Assembly: GCA_964509885.1 (NCBI GenBank)
Contig: CAZDZL010000016.1
Span: 1 to 64,000, forward strand
Reading direction: 5' to 3'
From: Palsa-1447 sp964509885
GTDB lineage: Bacteria > Verrucomicrobiota > Verrucomicrobiia > Opitutales > Opitutaceae
Length of the DNA stretch: 64,000 nucleotides
Within the stretch, counting starts at the first letter, position 1. Every line of letters starts with the position of its first letter. The notes under the pieces were generated by a model, which saw nothing but the letters and a program-made list of their open reading frames with translations, made no database searches and was not told the DNA's origin. The translations under genes were made by a program, and so were the position numbers. Positions 51,253-59,677 of this stretch are shown here, piece by piece.

Positions 51253-54200
51253 ATGTCCGAGGAGACCCAGGTATTCGTTGAACTGACCCAGTACACACTC
51301 CACGCGCTTCGCGCGGTCAAAGGAAAGGTGGAGGCGGGCGGGGAGTGCGCCCTGGAGAACAAGGCGGCGATCGAGGCGCTCCTGGACGCCGTCGCCCCCG
51401 CGAGGAGGACCGAGGGGCTGCATGCGGCGGCCACGGTGTGGCCGGCGTCGACGCTCTGGTACCTCGCGACCGACACCGAGGCGATGCTGGACCGGACGGG
51501 CGACGCTCTGCGCACCATCGCCGCGGGACGCCAGAAGGACCCGTCCGCGGCGTTCGCCTACGCGGCCTGCAACGCGGGGGACGGGGGGAAGGTCACGCCG
51601 GACGGCATCGACAAGTGGCTCATGGCGTTCACGGCCCTGGGCTCGCTCGAGAAGGCCTCCTCCGGGCTCCTGGAGCTGAAGGTGGACCCGATCGACGTCA
51701 CCCCGTCGGCGTTCTCGGGGATAGGCGCCATCGCGGCCGCGCTCGGAAAGGAGGGCGCGGGCCGCTCGGTCGCGCTCTGGGACCTCGGCGCAGAAGGCTC
51801 CCACATCCTGCTCGTCACCGCGAAGGGCGCCGAAGCGGTGGTCCCGTGCTCCGTCGGGATGGACGCCATCATCGAGGCGGTGCAAACCGCGCTGAAGCTC
51901 AAGTTCCGAGGCGCCGGCGCGCGGCTCTTCTTCAACGACACGTACGACTTCACGGACCCGGGCCCAAGGATCGGCGCCCTCGTGAGCGCGGGCGTCAAGG
52001 AGGCCCTCGCCCAGCTCCCGGACACGCAGAGCCCGCCGTCCCTCGCGTGCGTCGGCCTGACCGGCAGGCAGGTCTGGTTCATCCGCGAGGTCGCGGCGGC
52101 CGCGGGCATCGGCCACTGGCAGCCGGAGATCGCGAGGCTCGCGGCCGAGCAGGGGCTCGGCTTCCCGGACGCCGCGGTCGAGGGCTCGTTCTCGGCGGCG
52201 TCAGCGGGCCTCTTCGGCCTCGTCGGCTCGAGCCTGCGCGGCAAGGGCGAGTGGAGCCCGGCCTGGGTCGAGGCCGAGGGGATCGAGGAGGCGGCCCCGG
52301 CCGCGGAACCCGAGCCGGAGCCCGAGCCTGAGCCGGAACCCGAGCCGGAACCCGAGCCCGCCCCGAAGCCCGCGGCTCCCGTGGTGCGCCTGAGGCCCAC
52401 CATGTCCATCGACACGGGCTCCGCGGGATCGGCCGCGAAGCCCGCCCGGCCCGCGGTGTCCCCGAAGTCCGTGACGGCCCCGCCCGCGCCGTCCTTCTCC
52501 CCGCCGCCGGGCGCGCCGAGGCCCGCCGTGCCGGCGATGTCGATGCGCCCGCCCGCGGCGCCGTCGGCGCCGCCGTCCTACGCCGCGCCCGCCCCGACCG
52601 CGGCCCCCGCCCGCCCTCCCTCGTTCTCCAACCCGGGATTTCCCATCCCGGAGACGCGGCCCCCCATGCCGATGCCGGGAGGCGCCTTCCCGGCTCCCCC
52701 GGGCGCGGCCGCCGGCGCTGGGTTCCCCGCCCCGCCCGGGGCGCCCTCCTCGGGCTTCCCGGCCCCTCCCGGAGCGGCGCCGTCGGCTCCGCCGCCCTAC
52801 GGCGCGCCACCCCGGCCCGCGGCCCCCGCGCGGCCGCCCTCGTTTTCCAATCCCGGATTTCCCATCCCGGAGACACGGCCCCCGATGCCGGCGCCGGGCG
52901 ACGGTTTCCCGGCGCCCCCGGGCGCACCCGCGGGCGACGGCTTCCCGGCGCCGCCCGGCGCGCCTGCGGCTGCTCCCGCGAAGCCGGGCGTCGGCGTCAG
53001 GATCGGGGCCCCGGCGGCGGGCCCGCCCAAGGCCGTCACGGCCCTGCCCTTTGAGGCGATCAAGTCCAGGGGCCTCGCCGGGGACACGGTGCCCCCGATG
53101 CCCGAGGCCCAGCCCGAGCCGAAGAGCAAGACCGGCTTCTACATCGGGATCCTCGTCGTCGCGGGGATCCTCGCGGCCGGCATCGCGGTCGTGCTCGAGG
53201 CGCGCATGGCCAAGGCCAAGGCCTACGACCTCCAGCAGCAGGCCGAGCTGGCCCTGAAGGTCCAGCAGGCCCAGGAGAGGGCGGACGAGAAGGCCCGCCA
53301 GGAGAAGGAGGCGCAGGATGAGAAGGACCACGAGGCCGAGCTCGAGAAGGCGAAGAAGGAGGCCGAGGAGAACACGCGCCGCGACATCCTCGCCGAGCAG
53401 GAGGCCGCCCGCGTGGCGAAGCTGCCCGGGACGATCCTGGTCGCCACGACGCCCGCAGGGGCCGCGGTCTCCATCGACGGCGGCGCGCCGCTCACGTCCC
53501 CGGCGAAGGCGGAGCAGATAAACCCCGGTCCCCACAAGGTCGCGATCACCCTCAAGGGGTTCGACCCCGTCGAGCTCACCGCGGAGGTGAAGGGCAACCA
53601 GGCGACCGACCTCGGGACGACCGTCCTGCAGTCCGTCTACGGGTCGCTCGACCTCACGAGCACGCCCGACGCGCTCGACTTCGCGATCCGGCCGGACTCG
53701 GACCCCACCGGCAAGCCGGTCCTCACCGGGCGCACCCCGGCCTCGCTCGCCGAGGTGCCGCACGGCGACTACCTTGTCACCTTCTCGCGGCCCGCGTGCC
53801 GCGACCACGTCGAGAAGGTGTCGATCGCGAAGGGCGTGAAGTCGTCGGTGGACACGAAGTACCTGGACGGCTCGCTGGAGCTGACGAGCGACCCCAGCGG
53901 CGCCCGGGTCAACCAGGACGGCGAATTCCTCGGCACGACGCCCCTCACCCTCCACGACCTGACGCCGAAGACGGCGCAGTTCGACCTCACGCTCCCGGGC
54001 TACGACTCGACGCCGATCTCGTGCGACATCCCCGAGGGCCAGACCCTCAGGTACTCGGCGCAGCTCCTGCGCAAGGACAGGATCTTCAAGGCGAGCGAGG
54101 TGAAGACCCCGCCCGAGGCGTACGACGCGCCCCAGCCCGTGCTGAGCGCGGCCCAGAAGAAGCTGGGCGCCGACGTCCTCATCTCCCTCGTCGTCAGCCG

Positions 54201-54372
54201 GGACGGCGTGGTGTCCGACGTCGAGGTCGTCCACACCACGGACGACGACGTCGGCCGGCGCTGCAAGTCGGCCGTCGAGAGGTGGAAGTACCGCCCGGCG
54301 ACGGCGCCGGACGACCGGGTCGTCGGCGCGAGGATAGAGGTGCCCTTCAAGTTCCCGGTGAATTCCCGCTAG
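51253..54372 (+). CDS. large chimeric envelope protein: possible PilM-like fold, repeats, TM, three PEGA domains, TonB_C
   Basis: 1,039 residues. Residues 1-345 look like an actin-like/PilM fold (VALWDLGAEGSHILL resembles the ASKHA strand set), low confidence. Then a Glu-Pro run, a Pro/Ala-rich part (about 375-620) with two 23-residue copies around NPGFPIPETRPPMP and repeated GFPAPPGA, one membrane helix (about 631-652), a charged coiled coil (655-720), three PEGA domains (about 724, 796 and 873 onward) and a TonB_C-like end (about 950-1039; SRDGVVSDVEVVHTTDDDVG). The layout puts the amino part in the cytoplasm and PEGA/TonB_C in the periplasm. Function unknown. Confidence 0.65.
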   Translation: MSEETQVFVELTQYTLHALRAVKGKVEAGGECALENKAAIEALLDAVAPARRTEGLHAAATVWPASTLWYLATDTEAMLDRTGDALRTIAAGRQKDPSAAFAYAACNAGDGGKVTPDGIDKWLMAFTALGSLEKASSGLLELKVDPIDVTPSAFSGIGAIAAALGKEGAGRSVALWDLGAEGSHILLVTAKGAEAVVPCSVGMDAIIEAVQTALKLKFRGAGARLFFNDTYDFTDPGPRIGALVSAGVKEALAQLPDTQSPPSLACVGLTGRQVWFIREVAAAAGIGHWQPEIARLAAEQGLGFPDAAVEGSFSAASAGLFGLVGSSLRGKGEWSPAWVEAEGIEEAAPAAEPEPEPEPEPEPEPEPEPAPKPAAPVVRLRPTMSIDTGSAGSAAKPARPAVSPKSVTAPPAPSFSPPPGAPRPAVPAMSMRPPAAPSAPPSYAAPAPTAAPARPPSFSNPGFPIPETRPPMPMPGGAFPAPPGAAAGAGFPAPPGAPSSGFPAPPGAAPSAPPPYGAPPRPAAPARPPSFSNPGFPIPETRPPMPAPGDGFPAPPGAPAGDGFPAPPGAPAAAPAKPGVGVRIGAPAAGPPKAVTALPFEAIKSRGLAGDTVPPMPEAQPEPKSKTGFYIGILVVAGILAAGIAVVLEARMAKAKAYDLQQQAELALKVQQAQERADEKARQEKEAQDEKDHEAELEKAKKEAEENTRRDILAEQEAARVAKLPGTILVATTPAGAAVSIDGGAPLTSPAKAEQINPGPHKVAITLKGFDPVELTAEVKGNQATDLGTTVLQSVYGSLDLTSTPDALDFAIRPDSDPTGKPVLTGRTPASLAEVPHGDYLVTFSRPACRDHVEKVSIAKGVKSSVDTKYLDGSLELTSDPSGARVNQDGEFLGTTPLTLHDLTPKTAQFDLTLPGYDSTPISCDIPEGQTLRYSAQLLRKDRIFKASEVKTPPEAYDAPQPVLSAAQKKLGADVLISLVVSRDGVVSDVEVVHTTDDDVGRRCKSAVERWKYRPATAPDDRVVGARIEVPFKFPVNSR
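52306..52360 (+). repeat. Glu-Pro dipeptide repeat
   Basis: About nine GAR-CCS hexamers encode an (EP)n stretch in the chimera, a stiff spacer between the amino-terminal fold and the Pro-rich part. TonB-like spacers of this kind are extended and span distance. Slippage could vary its length. Confidence 0.75.
52603..52671 (+). repeat. 69-base direct repeat, copy 1
   Basis: Codes for APARPPSFSNPGFPIPETRP and three more residues. The second copy is at 52822-52890, 219 bases on and in frame. The two differ mainly at third positions, so they are old or under peptide constraint. Confidence 0.75.
52822..52890 (+). repeat. 69-base direct repeat, copy 2
   Basis: Same 23-residue unit as at 52603-52671, in frame. 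The 73-codon period suggests an internal duplication of the Pro-rich region that also holds the GFPAPPGA units. Confidence 0.75.
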
Positions 54373-54451
54373 GGGCGCGGCCCCGGGGGCCCGCAAGAAT
54401 GGTCTGGCAAGGAACTTGCTGACCGGTGGCGATGGCCTAAGCTTCCCCCAC

Positions 54452-55897
54452 GTGTCGCTCCTAAGCAACCCCTATGAAACCGGCGAGTTCTTCGACGAGA
54501 TGTACGCGGCAGACGGGCAGGTCCGCCCCCACTACCGCAGCCTCGTCGAGCGCCTAGGCACGCTCCCGCTGCCCGAGTTTGAGCGCCGGCGCGCCGCCGT
54601 GGACCTGGCTTTCCTGAGGCGCGGCGTCACGTTCACCGTCTACAACGACTCCGAGGGCACTGAGCGGATATTCCCGTTCGACCTGATCCCGCGCATCATC
54701 CCCGCGCGGGAGTGGTCGCGGCTCGAGGCCGGCCTCATCCAGCGGATCACGGCCCTCAACCTCTTCCTCCACGACCTCTACCACGAGCAGAAGATCCTGA
54801 AGGACAATGTCATCCCGGCGGCGCAGATCCTGAGCGCCAAGCACTTCCGCAGGGAGTTCATGAACTTCTCGGTCCCGCACGACATCTACGTGCACATCTG
54901 CGGCACCGACCTCATCCGCGACCGGGACGGCAGCTACCTGGTCCTCGAGGACAACCTGCGATGCCCGTCGGGGGTCTCGTACATGATCGAGAACCGCTCG
55001 GCGATGAGGCGGGCCTTCCCCAACCTCTTCCAGAGCTACGGGGTGCGGCCGGTGGAGGGCTACTCGGAGCTCCTCCTCAAGTCGCTGCTTCACATCGCGC
55101 CCGACCGCAGCGACAAGCCGAACGTGGTCCTCCTCACGCCCGGCGTCTACAACAGCGCCTACTTCGAGCACTGCTTCCTCGCCCGGCAGATGGGCATCCC
55201 GATCGTCGAGGGGCGCGACCTCCTGGTCCAGGACACGCGCGTCTACATGCGCACGACCTCGGGGCTCCTGCCGGTCGACGTCATCTACCGCAGGATCGAC
55301 GACGACTTCCTCGACCCCGCGGTGTTCCGCTCCGACTCGATGCTCGGCGTCCCGGGCCTCGTGGCGGCCTACCGCGCCGGCAACGTCGCGCTGGCCAACT
55401 CGATCGGGACCGGGGTCGCGGACGACAAGGTCATCTACGCCTACATCCCGAAGGTGATAAAGTACTACCTCGACCAGGAGCCGATCATCCCGAACGTGGC
55501 GACCTACCTCGCGTCGGACCCCGCGGACAGGAAGTTCATCCTCGACAACATCGCGAAGCTGGTGGTCAAGTCCGCCAACGAGGCGGGCGGCTACGGCATG
55601 CTGATCGGCCCCGCGGCGACGAAGGAGGAGTGCGCGGACTTCCGGGCGAAGGTCGCCGCCAACCCGCGCAACTTCATCGCCCAGGACCCGATCATGCTCT
55701 CGCGCTCGCCCACGTGGTTCGAGAACCGCCTCGAGGGCCGGCACATCGACCTGAGGCCCTACGTGCTTTGCGGTAAGAAGACGGTCGTGACCCCGGGCGG
55801 GCTGACCCGCGTCGCGCTCCGCAAGGGCTCGCTTGTCGTCAACTCCTCCCAGGGCGGCGGCTCCAAGGACACGTGGGTGCTGGCCGACGAGAAGTGA
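54452..55897 (+). CDS. circularly permuted ATP-grasp protein (type 2)
   Basis: 481 residues from a GTG at 54452; a TTG at 54416 is also open. Family CP_ATPgrasp_2, a putative amidoligase that would form amide bonds. Marks: FFDEMYAADGQVRPHYRSL, FTVYNDSEGTERIFPFDL, LVLEDNLRCPSGVSYMIENR, LPVDVIYRRIDDDFLDP, VVKSANEAGGYGMLIGP and the end NSSQGGGSKDTWVL. It heads a tight trio with the alpha-E and transglutaminase genes, a partnership seen in many bacteria and linked to peptide or small-molecule ligation. Substrates are unknown. Confidence 0.88.
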   Translation: MSLLSNPYETGEFFDEMYAADGQVRPHYRSLVERLGTLPLPEFERRRAAVDLAFLRRGVTFTVYNDSEGTERIFPFDLIPRIIPAREWSRLEAGLIQRITALNLFLHDLYHEQKILKDNVIPAAQILSAKHFRREFMNFSVPHDIYVHICGTDLIRDRDGSYLVLEDNLRCPSGVSYMIENRSAMRRAFPNLFQSYGVRPVEGYSELLLKSLLHIAPDRSDKPNVVLLTPGVYNSAYFEHCFLARQMGIPIVEGRDLLVQDTRVYMRTTSGLLPVDVIYRRIDDDFLDPAVFRSDSMLGVPGLVAAYRAGNVALANSIGTGVADDKVIYAYIPKVIKYYLDQEPIIPNVATYLASDPADRKFILDNIAKLVVKSANEAGGYGMLIGPAATKEECADFRAKVAANPRNFIAQDPIMLSRSPTWFENRLEGRHIDLRPYVLCGKKTVVTPGGLTRVALRKGSLVVNSSQGGGSKDTWVLADEK

Positions 55898-55917
55898 CCG
55901 GACCCCCGGGAAAGACC

Positions 55918-56967
55918 ATGCCACCGGCACCCAAGACCCCCCCGCCCCGGCCCCAGGCCAACGTGATGCTCTCGCGCGTCGCGCACTCGCTCTACTGGAT
56001 GAGCCGCTTCATCGAGCGCGCCGAGAACATCGCTCGGCTCCTCGAGGTGAACCTCCAGTTCATCCTCGATTTCCGGGGGTACGACGACTCCCACCTGCAG
56101 GAGCACTGGGGCTCGATCCTCGCCAGCTCCGGCGACCGGGACCTCTTCGACAAGCACTACGAGGCCCCGGACAGCCGCTCGGTCACGGAGTTCTTCGCGT
56201 TCGACCTGCGCAACGCGAACTCGATCCTCTCCTGCGTCTTCGCGGCCCGCGAGAACGCGCGCATGATCCGCGACCAGATCTCCGTCGAGATGTGGGAGAC
56301 GATCAACGAGCTCTACCTCTTCCTCAAGTCCCGCAGCACCTCGGACGTCTGGGCCGCGGGCCCCTACGAGTTCTTCCAGGACATCAAGCGCAACTCCCAC
56401 CTCTTCCAGGGCCTCACCGACTCGACGTACTCCCGCAGCGAGGGCTGGGAGTTCATCCAGTTCGGAAAGTTCGTGGAGCGGGCGCACAAGACCGCGCGCA
56501 TCCTCGACGTCAAGTACCACATCCTCCTGCCCACGGCGGGCGACGTCGGCGGGGCGGTGGACACCGCGCAGTGGCAGGCCATCCTGCGCTCCGCGAGCGC
56601 GCTGGAGGCCTACCGCAAGTTCTACGTGCGCGAGATCCTGCCGTGGAAGGTCGCCGAGTTCCTGATCTTCTCGGACTCCTTCCCCCGCTCGATCCACTTC
56701 TGCGTGGCGCAGATCGACGACTTCCTGCGCAGGATCCTCGCGGAGTCCGGGGCCCGTCCCCGCACCGAGGCAGCACGGGCCTCGCGCAAGCTGCTCGCCA
56801 ACCTCCAGTCGCTCACGATCGACGAGGTCCTCAAGGAGGGCCTCCACGAGTTCCTTGTTGAAATCGGCACCTCGCTTGAGAAGATCAGCGACGAGGTCGT
56901 CCAGACGACGATGTTCTACCTGGCCGAGTCGACCCAGGAGGAGCAGCAGCTCCAGCAGCAGCAGTAA
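55918..56967 (+). CDS. alpha-E domain protein
   Basis: 349 residues from the ATG at 55918 (the ORF start at 55873 lies in the previous gene). All-helical protein with VAHSLYWMSRFIERAENIARLL at the start and the FVERAHKTARILDVKYH segment, typical of the alpha-E family found with ATP-grasp and transglutaminase genes. It ends with a Gln-rich run. Role unknown; probably a partner of the ATP-grasp enzyme. First 20 residues are Pro-rich and may be unstructured. Confidence 0.86.
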   Translation: MPPAPKTPPPRPQANVMLSRVAHSLYWMSRFIERAENIARLLEVNLQFILDFRGYDDSHLQEHWGSILASSGDRDLFDKHYEAPDSRSVTEFFAFDLRNANSILSCVFAARENARMIRDQISVEMWETINELYLFLKSRSTSDVWAAGPYEFFQDIKRNSHLFQGLTDSTYSRSEGWEFIQFGKFVERAHKTARILDVKYHILLPTAGDVGGAVDTAQWQAILRSASALEAYRKFYVREILPWKVAEFLIFSDSFPRSIHFCVAQIDDFLRRILAESGARPRTEAARASRKLLANLQSLTIDEVLKEGLHEFLVEIGTSLEKISDEVVQTTMFYLAESTQEEQQLQQQQ

Positions 56968-57001
56968 GGGACGCCTGCCCGGGGACTCCCACGAACGCGC
57001 C

Positions 57002-57859
57002 ATGCTAATCAGCCTCCTCCACCGCACCACCTTCGCCTACGCCGGCCAGGCGCACGACAGCTTCAACGAGGTCCGCCTGAAGCCGCTCGACGACGCGGCC
57101 CAGGCGTGCCGCAGCTTCGAGCTGCGGACGGACCCCGCCACGCAGATGCGCGACTACCAGGATTTCTACGGCAACACGGTCCACTACTTCGACATCACGG
57201 CCGCCCACGAGAGGCTGGTGATCGAGGCCGTCTCCGAGGTGGAGACGACCCCCAACGCGGCCCGCCCCCCGGTGCCGGTCGTCCAGCACAGCGAGGGCGA
57301 GGCCGAGCGCGAGCTGCGCGCCGAGTTCGTCGTCGACTCCCACTTCGTGCCGCTCGACGTCACGGTGTGGAAGGAGGCCCAGGACGCGCTCCACGCGGGC
57401 CGCTCCGACGTCTGGTCCGACGTGCGCACGATCTGCCGGCATGTCTTCACGACCTTCGCCTACAAGCCGCGGTCCACCGGCGTGGCGACGATCGCGACCG
57501 AGGCGATCAAGCAGCGCTCCGGCGTGTGCCAGGACTTCGCGCATGTCGCGATCGGCATGTGCCGCAGCGCCGGCATCCCCGCCAAGTACGTGAGCGGCTA
57601 CTTCATCAAGGTGGAGCGGCGCCCGGGCGAGGAGGAGGCCTCCCACGCGTGGATCGAGGCCTTCATCCCGGGCTACGGCTGGGCCGCCTACGACCCCACG
57701 CATGACCGGGCGGCCGACGACCGCTACGTCAAGGTGGCCTGCGGGCGCGACTACGGGGACATCAGGCCTGTCTCCGGCACGTACCGCGGGGGCAAGACGC
57801 GCTCGCTCAGCGTCGAGGTCCGCCTGCGCGAGGCAGAGGCCGCGGGCGCGGCCCGCTAG
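57002..57859 (+). CDS. transglutaminase-like cysteine protease/amidase
   Basis: 285 residues from the ATG at 57002. The first 110 residues are the bacterial TG amino-terminal beta-domain (TTFAYAGQAHDSFNEVRLKP). The papain-like core has the catalytic Cys in RSGVCQDFAHV, His in SHAWIEAFIPGYG and Asp in YDPTHD. It is 34 bases after the alpha-E gene. Members of this trio are thought to cleave peptides made by the ATP-grasp partner; not shown here. Confidence 0.9.
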   Translation: MLISLLHRTTFAYAGQAHDSFNEVRLKPLDDAAQACRSFELRTDPATQMRDYQDFYGNTVHYFDITAAHERLVIEAVSEVETTPNAARPPVPVVQHSEGEAERELRAEFVVDSHFVPLDVTVWKEAQDALHAGRSDVWSDVRTICRHVFTTFAYKPRSTGVATIATEAIKQRSGVCQDFAHVAIGMCRSAGIPAKYVSGYFIKVERRPGEEEASHAWIEAFIPGYGWAAYDPTHDRAADDRYVKVACGRDYGDIRPVSGTYRGGKTRSLSVEVRLREAEAAGAAR

Positions 57860-57862
57860 CCC

Positions 57863-58309
57863 CTACTTCTCCTGCTCGATCGACTCCACGCGGTTCGCGG
57901 CGTCGAACTCGACCTTCAGGCGGTCGTGGACCCGGGCCGGGTAGCCATTGTAGTAGGGGGCGCCCATGTAGAAGTTCGGCCCGCCCCAGCCGCGGTAGCG
58001 GTGCCAGTAGCCCCCGTAGATGACGACGCCCTGGTAGTCCTCGTACGTGACGTAGTGCCACACCTGGTGCTGGCCGGCGGCGGTCGTGCGGATGACGATG
58101 TGGCTCGGGTCCCCGAGGGCGAGCTTCACGGCCTCCATGTCGAACCCGACGGCGATCTGGCCGTTCTTGACCAGCGCCTGCTGGTCGGGGTTCAACCGCG
58201 CGAACACGTCGGGGCTCGACTTGATCCGGGAGTCGGGCGTATCGCAGCCGGCGAGGAGGACGGCGCAGAGGGCGAGCGCGGCGAGGGGGAGGATGCGGGT
58301 GGTTTTCAC
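57863..58309 (-). CDS. small lipoprotein
   Basis: 148 residues from a GTG at 58309. Signal TRILPLAALALCAVLLAGC with the lipid Cys in LLAGC, then a beta-rich mature part with conserved-looking PDVFARLNPDQQALVKNGQI and the Tyr/Gly-rich VVIYGGYWHRYRGWGGPNFY near the carboxy end. It ends three bases after the transglutaminase gene, convergent. The ORF extends to 58600 over the HAD gene but that part is not a signal. Envelope role unknown. An alternative start cannot be excluded. Confidence 0.65.
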   Translation of the reverse strand: MKTTRILPLAALALCAVLLAGCDTPDSRIKSSPDVFARLNPDQQALVKNGQIAVGFDMEAVKLALGDPSHIVIRTTAAGQHQVWHYVTYEDYQGVVIYGGYWHRYRGWGGPNFYMGAPYYNGYPARVHDRLKVEFDAANRVESIEQEK

Positions 58310-58406
58310 GGCGAAGGGGGCGGCTTGAGAAGGTTTGGTTTGAGCGGGCGGGCTGCGGAGCTTATACGTCAATAGACGCGCTGGGGAGGCGCGAGTTTCA
58401 CGCACA

Positions 58407-59090
58407 ATGCAAAAGACCCTGATCCTCTGGGACATAGACGGAACATTGCTCCACTCCGGCGGCGCGGGGATGAAGGCGCTCGAGACGGCCCTCCAGAATG
58501 TCTTCGGGGTGACGGGATCCCTCGCCGGCATCGACTTCGCCGGCCGCACGGACCCGTGGATCATCCGGCAGATTTTCGCCCGGTTTGGGATCGAGCACAC
58601 GGGCGAGGCGTACGCCCGGTACGTCGACGGCTACATCTCCCTCCTTCCCGGGGTGCTCGCCCAGAGCCGAGCGCGGATCCTTCCCGGCGTCGCGGACATC
58701 CTCGGCGAGGCCGCCGCCCGGGAGGACGTCGTGCAGGGGCTCCTCACGGGCAACCTGCGCCGGGGCGCCGAGGCGAAGCTCGGCTTCCACGGCCTCTGGG
58801 GGTACTTCCCGGTCGGCGCCTTCGCGGACGACAGCGAGGTGCGCAACGAGCTCGGGCCGCACGCCCTGCGCCGTGCCCGCGGGCACTGGGGCCTGGACTT
58901 CCCCGCGGAGCGCGTGTGGATAATCGGGGACACGCCGCACGACATCGGCTGCGCGCGCGCCTTCGGGGCGCGGGTGGTGGCGGTCGCCACGGGCGGATCG
59001 AAGGCGCCGGAGCTCGCGGCTCACGAGCCGGACGCCGTGCTCGAGAGCCTCGCCGACCCGCGCGCCTTCTGGGACGCGATAGGGTCCTAG
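58407..59090 (+). CDS. HAD-family phosphatase (phosphoglycolate phosphatase-like)
   Basis: 227 residues. Motif I LWDIDGTLL (nucleophile Asp and general acid Asp), a helical cap about 18-95, motif II GLLTGNLRRG, Lys of motif III in GAEAKLG, and motif IV IIGDTPHDIGCARAFG. Such proteins dephosphorylate phosphoglycolate, sugar phosphates or nucleotides. It lies 72 bases before an RpiB gene in the same direction, so a sugar phosphate is plausible. No direct evidence of substrate. Confidence 0.85.
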   Translation: MQKTLILWDIDGTLLHSGGAGMKALETALQNVFGVTGSLAGIDFAGRTDPWIIRQIFARFGIEHTGEAYARYVDGYISLLPGVLAQSRARILPGVADILGEAAAREDVVQGLLTGNLRRGAEAKLGFHGLWGYFPVGAFADDSEVRNELGPHALRRARGHWGLDFPAERVWIIGDTPHDIGCARAFGARVVAVATGGSKAPELAAHEPDAVLESLADPRAFWDAIGS

Positions 59091-59162
59091 GGCGCCGGCG
59101 CATTTTGTTTGCCGAAGGCGCGCCCCCGAGGAGTATCCCCACGTCCCCCACCCGGACGCCCT

Positions 59163-59606
59163 ATGCCCCGCGCCTACTCCATCGCCATCGGCTCCGACCA
59201 CGCCGGGTTCGCGTACAAGGAGCTGATAAAGGCCGCGCTCCTCGGCGACGGGCACACCGTGAGGGACATGGGCACAGACTCGGAGGCCCCGTGCGACTTC
59301 CCCGACTTCATAAGGCCGGTGGCGCTGGCCGTCGCCCGGGGCGAGTTCGAGCGCGGGATCGTCCTCGGGGGATCCGGCAACGGCGAGGCGATCGTCGCCA
59401 ACCGGGTCCGGGGCGTGCGCTGCGGGGTCTGCTGGAGCGAGCAGCTGGCGATCTGGAACCGCGCCCACAACGACGGCAACGTCCTGTCGATGGGCCAGCG
59501 CACGATCACCTCCGACGAGGCGCTCAAGATCGTGCGCACCTGGCTCTCGACGGAGTTCGAGGGGGGCCGCCACGTCGCGCGCCTGCGCAAGATCGACGGG
59601 GCCTGA
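59163..59606 (+). CDS. rpiB: ribose-5-phosphate isomerase B (Gly-Asn-Gly type)
   Basis: 147 residues from the ATG at 59163; the ORF ATG at 59109 adds a Pro/Arg-rich piece and is unlikely. IAIGSDHAGFAYKELI at the start and the loop VLGGSGNGEAIVANRV, which carries the acidic-type active site of actinobacterial RpiB instead of the Cys of E. coli. It is a second RpiB with different chemistry from that at 11999. In front of E1 and kdsC, so a pentose phosphate for Kdo or nucleotide sugars is possible. Confidence 0.85.
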   Translation: MPRAYSIAIGSDHAGFAYKELIKAALLGDGHTVRDMGTDSEAPCDFPDFIRPVALAVARGEFERGIVLGGSGNGEAIVANRVRGVRCGVCWSEQLAIWNRAHNDGNVLSMGQRTITSDEALKIVRTWLSTEFEGGRHVARLRKIDGA

Positions 59607-59677
59607 CGGGGGCGGGGCCCGGGGCCCGACGACGAGCTTGCCCACCCGACGCGCGGGGCTCACCTTCACTCCCGGCC

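Noticed and set aside
49627..52116. 829-residue open frame on the minus strand
   Set aside because: Crosses lpdA, the coiled-coil gene and the chimera in antisense; Arg/Leu/Gly shadow.
58556..59677. 374-residue extension of the E1 frame
   Set aside because: Overlaps the HAD and RpiB genes in another frame; the ATG at 59678 begins the E1 homology.
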